A stretch of DNA of 64,000 nucleotides from the NCBI RefSeq assembly GCF_008843145.1, contig NZ_CP030265.1, positions 975,001 to 1,039,000 on the forward strand, read 5' to 3'. This stretch comes from Skermanella pratensis (GTDB taxonomy: Bacteria; Pseudomonadota; Alphaproteobacteria; Azospirillales; Azospirillaceae). Positions 59,315 through 64,000 of this stretch are shown in pieces. Under the pieces are notes generated by a model, which was not told the origin of the DNA, searched no databases, and saw only the letters and a list, made by a program, of their open reading frames with translations. The position numbers were made by a program, and so were the translations under genes. Positions within the stretch are counted from its first letter, which is position 1, and every line of letters begins with the position of its first letter.

Positions 59315-62300
59315 TCAGTCGGCCGCCTGGGGTGCCCGCACCGGCACGTCCAGCCGGTGGACCATCTCCTTGGGCACGACCTGCCAGAAATTGTCGCGCA
59401 CCAGGTGCCAGTCGTTGAGCAGGCGCTCGGCGAACTTGCTCTGGGTCTCGGCGACATGCTCCGCGATCAGGTCGCGCAGCAGCGCCTCGTAGTGGGGCAC
59501 CTCGATCCGCTGGAAGATCACGCTATCCTCGTTGACCTTGCGGGAGAAGCTGCCGTCCTCGTCGTAGATGAAGGCCATGCCCCCGGTCATGCCGGCCGCG
59601 AAGTTCTCGCCGACGCTGCCCAGGATCACCGCGATGCCGCCGGTCATGTACTCGCAGCCGTTTGAACCGCAGCCTTCCACCACCACCTTGGCACCCGAGT
59701 TGCGGACGGCGAAGCGCTCGCCGGCCTGGCCCGCCGCGAATAGCTTGCCTGCCGTGGCGCCGTACAGCACCGTGTTGCCGATGATGGTGTTTTCGTTGGT
59801 CTTCAGCGGGCTGCTCGTGGTCGGCCGGACCGTGATGGTGCCGCCCGACAGGCCCTTGCCGACATAGTCGTTGCTGTCGCCCAGCACCTCCAGCTTCATG
59901 CCCTGCACCGCGAAGGCGCCGAGCGACTGGCCGCACGAGCCGCGCAGGCGGACGGTGACGTGGCCGGGCTGGAGCCCGGTCATGCCGAACTTGCGGGTGA
60001 TCATGGCCGACAGCCGCGTGCCGATAGCCCGGTGGGTGTTCCGCACATTGTAGGCCAGCTGCATCTTCTCGCCCTCTTCGAACAGCGGGCGGGCGTCGGC
60101 GATCATGCGGGCGTCCAGGGTATCCGGAACCTCGTTGCGGCCCTGCATGGTGCAATAGCGCGCGCTGTCGCCCGGGTCGGCCTGGGCCAGCAGCGGGTTG
60201 AGGTCGAGGTCGTCCAGGTGGGCGCCGCCGCGGCTGAGTTGGTGCAGCAGGTCGGTCCGGCCGATCACCTCGTTCAGGGTGCGGAATCCCAGCTGCGCCA
60301 GGATCTCACGCACCTCTTCCGCCAGGAAGCTGAACAGGTTGACGACGCGCTCCGGCGTGCCGACGAACTTCTTGCGCAGCTCCTCGTCCTGCACGCAGAC
60401 GCCGACCGGGCAGGTGTTGCTGTGGCATTGCCGGACCATGATGCAGCCCATGGCGATCAGGCTGGCGGTGCCGACGCCGTACTCCTCGGCGCCCAGCATC
60501 GCGGCGATCACGATGTCGCGGCCGGTCTTCAGGCCGCCGTCGGTGCGCAGGCGGACGCGGTGGCGCAGCCGGTTCAGGGTCAAGACCTGATGGACCTCGC
60601 TCAGGCCCATCTCCCACGGAACGCCGGCATACTTGATCGAGGTCTGGGGGCTGGCGCCGGTGCCGCCGACATGGCCGGACACCAGGATCACGTCGGCGTT
60701 GGCCTTCGCCACGCCGGCCGCGATGGTGCCGATGCCGGACCGCGACACCAGCTTGACGCAGACCTTGGCGTCCGGGTTGATCTGCTTCAGGTCGTAGATG
60801 AGCTGCGCCAGATCCTCGATCGAGTAGATGTCGTGGTGCGGCGGCGGGCTGATCAGCATGACGCCCGGCGTGGAGTGGCGCAGCTTCGCGATCATCTCGG
60901 TCACCTTGAAGCCGGGCAGCTGCCCGCCTTCGCCGGGCTTGGCGCCCTGGGCCACCTTGATCTCGATCTCGCGGCACTGGTTCAGGTACTCGGCGGTGAC
61001 GCCGAACCGCCCCGACGCAATCTGCTTGATCGCCGAGTTCCAGTTGTCGCCGTTCTTGTCCGGCTTGAACCGTGCGGGGTCCTCGCCGCCCTCGCCGCTG
61101 TCGGACTTGGCGCCGATGCGGTTCATCGCGACGTTCAGGGTGCCGTGCGCTTCCGGCGACAAGGCGCCCAGCGACATGCCCGGCGTGATGAAGCGCTTGC
61201 GCAGCGACGTGATGCTCTCGACCTCGTCGACCGAGACGGCCTCGCGGGTCGAGCGGAAGTCCAGCAGGTCGCGCAGCTGGATCGGCGGCCGCTTGTTGGT
61301 TGCCTCCGTGTACTTCTTGAAGGTCGCGTAGCTGTCGGTCGCGACCGCCTGCTGAAGCATGTGGATCAATCCTGCTTCCCAGGCGTGCCGCTCGCCGTTG
61401 CGGCGGTACTTGTAGAAGCCGCCGATCGGCAGGGCGATCACGTCCTCGGAGAACGCGATGGCGTGCTGCTCAAGCACCTTCTTCTGGATGCCGGCGAGGC
61501 CGATGCCGGAGATGCGGCTGACCATGCCCGGGAAGTGCTCGGCGACCAGCGCGCGGCTGAGGCCCACCGCCTCGAAATTGCAGCCGCCGCGGTACGAGCT
61601 GATGATCGAGATGCCCATCTTGGACATGATCTTCAGCAGGCCCTCGTCGATCGCCTTCTTGAAGCGGTACAGGCACTGCTCCAGCGTCATGTCGCCGAAC
61701 AGGCCGCGGCGGTGCCGGTCGGCGATCGCCTCCTGGGACAGGTAGGCGTTCACCGTGGTCCCGCCGACGCCGATCAGCACGGCGAAGTAGTGCACGTCCA
61801 TGCACTCGGACGTGCGTACGTTCAGCGACGTGAAGGTGCGGAGCTGCTGGCGTACGAGGTGGGTATGCACGGCGCCGGTCGCCAGGATCATCGGCATCGG
61901 CGCGCGGGTGGCGCTGACCTGCTCGTCGGACAGGATGATGTGGGTGGCGCCGCCGCGTACCGCGTCCTCCGACTCCTGCCGGATGCGGCGGAGCGCGTCG
62001 CGCAGCGCGTTGGGGCCGCCGGCGACGTCGAAGGTGCAGTCGATCTCCGCCGACGTCTCGCCCATGTACTCGCGCATGGCGCGGAACTCGGCGGTCGTCA
62101 GCACGGGGCTTTCGAGCTGGAGCAGGCTGCACTGGGTCGCATCCTCCTCCAGTATATTGCCCAGGTTGCCCAGCCGCGTACGCAGGCTCATCACCCGGCG
62201 TTCCCGCAGGCTGTCGATCGGCGGGTTGGTGACCTGGCTGAAGTTCTGGCGGAAGAAGTGGTGCAGGCCGCGGTACTTGTCCGACAGCACGGCCATCGGG

Positions 62301-63853
62301 CTGTCGTCGCCCATGGAGCCGATCGCTTCCTTGGCCTCGTCCACCATCGGGTGGAGGACGGTTTCCAGGTCCTCCATGGTGATGCCGACCGCGAGCTGGC
62401 GGCGGCGCAGCTCGTCCTTGGCCAGCATGGCGGATTCCGCCGGAGCCGCCTTCACCAGGCTGTCCAGCTCGGTGATGTTGCCGACCCACTTGTCGTAGGC
62501 GCGCTGGGAGGCGAGGTGGTCCTTGATCTCCCGGTCGTGGTACAGCTTGCCCTCGGCCAGGTCGACCGCGATCATCTGCCCCGGCCCGAGCCGGCCCTTC
62601 TCCACGACGGTGCTCTCGTCGACCTTGACCATGCCGGTCTCGGACCCGGCGATCAGCAGGCCGTCGCTGGTGATGGTGTAGCGCATGGGCCGCAGGCCGT
62701 TGCGGTCCATGCCGCCGACCGCCCAGCGGCCGTCGGTCATGGCGAGCGCCGCCGGCCCGTCCCACGGTTCCATGACGGCGTTGATGTAGCCGTAGAGCGC
62801 GCGGTGGGACGCGGGCATGCTGTCGCCGGCGGCGAGCGCCTCCGGGATCAGCATCGTCTTGGTCATCGGCGCGGACCGGCCGGCCCGGGCGACCACTTCG
62901 AACACGGCGTCCAGCGCGCCGCTGTCCGACGAGCCGATCGGGATCACCGGCTTCAGGTCGTTGACGTAGGACCCGAAACGCTCATGGTCCATGCGCGTCT
63001 CGTGCGCCTTCATCCAGTTCACGTTGCCCTTCAGCGTGTTGATCTCGCCGTTGTGGGCGAGCATGCGGAACGGCTGGGCCAGCGGCCAGGTCGGGAACGT
63101 GTTGGTCGAGTAGCGCTGGTGGTAGATCGCCACGTTGGAGACGAAGCGTTCGTCCAGCAGGTCGGGATAGAAGGAGGTCAGCTGCTCCGCCAGGAACATG
63201 CCCTTGTAGACGATCGAGCGGGCCGACAGCGTGCAGATGTAGAAGTCGTTGATCTGCTCGGCCCGGACGGCGGCCTCGATCCGGCGGCGGATGATGTAGA
63301 GTTCCAGCTCGAACCGGTCGTCGGTCTCGCCCTTGGCGTTGCCGATGATGATCTGCTCGATCTCGGGCCGGGTCGCGTTGGCCTTCTCGCCGATGATGTC
63401 GACGTTCACCGGCACCTGGCGCCAGCCATAGATATAGTAGCCGAAATTCAGGATCTCGGTCTCGACGATGCAGCGGCAGCGCTCCTGCGCCTCCAGCGAC
63501 AGGCGCGGCAGGAACACCTGGCCGACCGCGAGCGGCCGGTCCGGCGGGATGTGGCCGATCAGCTTGACATAATCGTGGAAGAACTGCTGCGGCACCTGGA
63601 TATGGATGCCGGCGCCGTCGCCGGTCTTGCCGTCGGCATCCACGGCGCCGCGGTGCCATACGGCCTTGAGCGCCTCGATGCCCTTTTCCACCACGGACCG
63701 CCGCGGCTTGCCGTCGATCGCCGCGATCATGCCGACGCCGCAGGCGTCGTGCTCGTCGGCCGGATCGTAGGCATGGACCGCGGTCAGGGCCTCGACGTTC
63801 GCCCGGTACTCGGCAACGAACTGCTCGCCCTGGTTCGGGATTTCACGGGTCAT
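59315..63853 (-). CDS. gltB: Glutamate synthase (NADPH) large subunit
   Basis: A 1512-residue alpha subunit that makes glutamate from glutamine and 2-oxoglutarate. The N-terminal 37 residues are a propeptide; C38 in HDACGVGMIAAIDGKPRRS is the amidotransferase nucleophile after processing. The glutamine amidotransferase domain spans about 38-430, the FMN synthase domain about 800-1200 with SGEGGEDPARF and the 3Fe-4S cysteines in CIMVRQCHSNTCPVGVC, and the GXGXG beta-helix domain about 1250-1490 (GSNGCEYMTGG). I recall that the order and sequence resemble Azospirillum gltB. It starts just downstream of a 15-base tandem repeat. GltD would be needed for electron transfer from NADPH. Confidence 0.98.
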   Translation of the reverse strand: MTREIPNQGEQFVAEYRANVEALTAVHAYDPADEHDACGVGMIAAIDGKPRRSVVEKGIEALKAVWHRGAVDADGKTGDGAGIHIQVPQQFFHDYVKLIGHIPPDRPLAVGQVFLPRLSLEAQERCRCIVETEILNFGYYIYGWRQVPVNVDIIGEKANATRPEIEQIIIGNAKGETDDRFELELYIIRRRIEAAVRAEQINDFYICTLSARSIVYKGMFLAEQLTSFYPDLLDERFVSNVAIYHQRYSTNTFPTWPLAQPFRMLAHNGEINTLKGNVNWMKAHETRMDHERFGSYVNDLKPVIPIGSSDSGALDAVFEVVARAGRSAPMTKTMLIPEALAAGDSMPASHRALYGYINAVMEPWDGPAALAMTDGRWAVGGMDRNGLRPMRYTITSDGLLIAGSETGMVKVDESTVVEKGRLGPGQMIAVDLAEGKLYHDREIKDHLASQRAYDKWVGNITELDSLVKAAPAESAMLAKDELRRRQLAVGITMEDLETVLHPMVDEAKEAIGSMGDDSPMAVLSDKYRGLHHFFRQNFSQVTNPPIDSLRERRVMSLRTRLGNLGNILEEDATQCSLLQLESPVLTTAEFRAMREYMGETSAEIDCTFDVAGGPNALRDALRRIRQESEDAVRGGATHIILSDEQVSATRAPMPMILATGAVHTHLVRQQLRTFTSLNVRTSECMDVHYFAVLIGVGGTTVNAYLSQEAIADRHRRGLFGDMTLEQCLYRFKKAIDEGLLKIMSKMGISIISSYRGGCNFEAVGLSRALVAEHFPGMVSRISGIGLAGIQKKVLEQHAIAFSEDVIALPIGGFYKYRRNGERHAWEAGLIHMLQQAVATDSYATFKKYTEATNKRPPIQLRDLLDFRSTREAVSVDEVESITSLRKRFITPGMSLGALSPEAHGTLNVAMNRIGAKSDSGEGGEDPARFKPDKNGDNWNSAIKQIASGRFGVTAEYLNQCREIEIKVAQGAKPGEGGQLPGFKVTEMIAKLRHSTPGVMLISPPPHHDIYSIEDLAQLIYDLKQINPDAKVCVKLVSRSGIGTIAAGVAKANADVILVSGHVGGTGASPQTSIKYAGVPWEMGLSEVHQVLTLNRLRHRVRLRTDGGLKTGRDIVIAAMLGAEEYGVGTASLIAMGCIMVRQCHSNTCPVGVCVQDEELRKKFVGTPERVVNLFSFLAEEVREILAQLGFRTLNEVIGRTDLLHQLSRGGAHLDDLDLNPLLAQADPGDSARYCTMQGRNEVPDTLDARMIADARPLFEEGEKMQLAYNVRNTHRAIGTRLSAMITRKFGMTGLQPGHVTVRLRGSCGQSLGAFAVQGMKLEVLGDSNDYVGKGLSGGTITVRPTTSSPLKTNENTIIGNTVLYGATAGKLFAAGQAGERFAVRNSGAKVVVEGCGSNGCEYMTGGIAVILGSVGENFAAGMTGGMAFIYDEDGSFSRKVNEDSVIFQRIEVPHYEALLRDLIAEHVAETQSKFAERLLNDWHLVRDNFWQVVPKEMVHRLDVPVRAPQAAD

Positions 63854-63864
63854 GGGGCGGTTCC

Positions 63865-63894
63865 TCTCTTGGTCCGACGTCTCTTGGTCCGACG
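63865..63894. repeat. Perfect 15-base tandem duplication upstream of gltB
   Basis: TCTCTTGGTCCGACG is present twice, head to tail. It lies 12 bases before the gltB start on the minus strand and the repeat's proximal end overlaps the ribosome-site region (GAGAGGA). It may be a fresh slippage duplication in the leader. Confidence 0.8.
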
Positions 63895-63965
63895 TCGGGG
63901 GACATGGCGTCGAAGGAATTGCAGGTGCGGGCCGGAGTGTTCCGGCCCGGGCAGCCGTCAGGCGC

Positions 63966-64000
63966 TCACTCGGCCGCGACGGCGGCCGATGCGCCGGCCT
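63966..64000 (-). CDS. C-terminal end of another gene, possibly gltD (partial)
   Basis: Reading the minus strand from the window edge, an open frame ends AGASAAVAAE followed by TGA at 63968-63966, 112 bases before the gltB start. Composition and position suit the C-terminus of the glutamate synthase small subunit, which lies near gltB in Azospirillum, but ten residues cannot prove it. Confidence 0.4.
   Translation of the reverse strand, partial: AGASAAVAAE

Overview
This is chromosomal DNA of very high G+C content with alphaproteobacterial gene content. The closest family resemblance I recognise is Azospirillaceae (Azospirillum or Skermanella-like). The main evidence is the alpha-type GltB precursor with a 37-residue propeptide, the murA-DUF2948 pair, the hsp20-DUF1150 pair, a DUF4167 protein, and possible EcfG-type stress promoters. 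I could not run any search, so genus is inference. About 60 genes are packed tightly and most are housekeeping. High G+C produces very long antisense ORFs (up to 1562 codons), which I discarded.

Layout: 0.2-6.7 kb carries envelope and nucleotide genes (lipoprotein transglycosylase, dcd, murA, DUF2948, wecB-wecC). 6.8-9.1 kb has two flavin enzymes separated by a palindromic repeat. 9.1-10.0 kb is a gene-free stretch of degenerate repeats. 10.0-11.0 kb is an hsp20-DUF1150 heat-shock unit with a sigma32-like promoter and a possible RNA thermometer. 11.1-15.8 kb is a trpB-trpA-accD-folC cluster. 16.0-17.8 kb encodes an OmpA-like protein and two tandem DUF4399 proteins. 17.8-23.5 kb (minus) is a three-gene unit: exported caspase/SUMF1 protein, exported DUF4384 protein, and a CHASE2 class III nucleotide cyclase. 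23.8-29.9 kb holds small secreted proteins, a GIN-domain protein, an ABC exporter, a TPR-methyltransferase and membrane proteins. 29.8-32.5 kb is a stress-type cluster of PRC-barrel proteins, a frame-disrupted CsbD gene and very small membrane proteins, with three matched EcfG-like promoter candidates. A tRNA-Val(CAC) lies at 32.7 kb. 32.9-41.5 kb has DUF3108, a CioAB-type bd oxidase, gph, glmU, an apparently degenerate MNT/HEPN pair, gabD and a DUF4167 protein. 41.5-45.5 kb has a sugar dehydrogenase, a DUF1028 protein, an IS5-type insertion and an OmpA-like lipoprotein. 45.6-49.5 kb has an MnmC-C-like oxidase, a DUF2478-DUF364 fusion and a manganese catalase. 49.7-55.6 kb is an RND efflux operon with a SIMPL protein and a GST. 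55.7-59.2 kb has a multi-PAS histidine kinase and a GNAT. 59.3-63.9 kb is gltB, and the last few codons of another minus-strand gene (possibly gltD) sit at the right edge.

Points most worth a second look: the caspase/DUF4384/CHASE2-cyclase unit, which places all three sensory parts in or facing the periplasm; the MNT/HEPN pair, in which both the nucleotidyltransferase active site and the HEPN tyrosine are missing; the stress cluster; and two small genes (1320-1507 and 31041-31243) whose frames appear broken.
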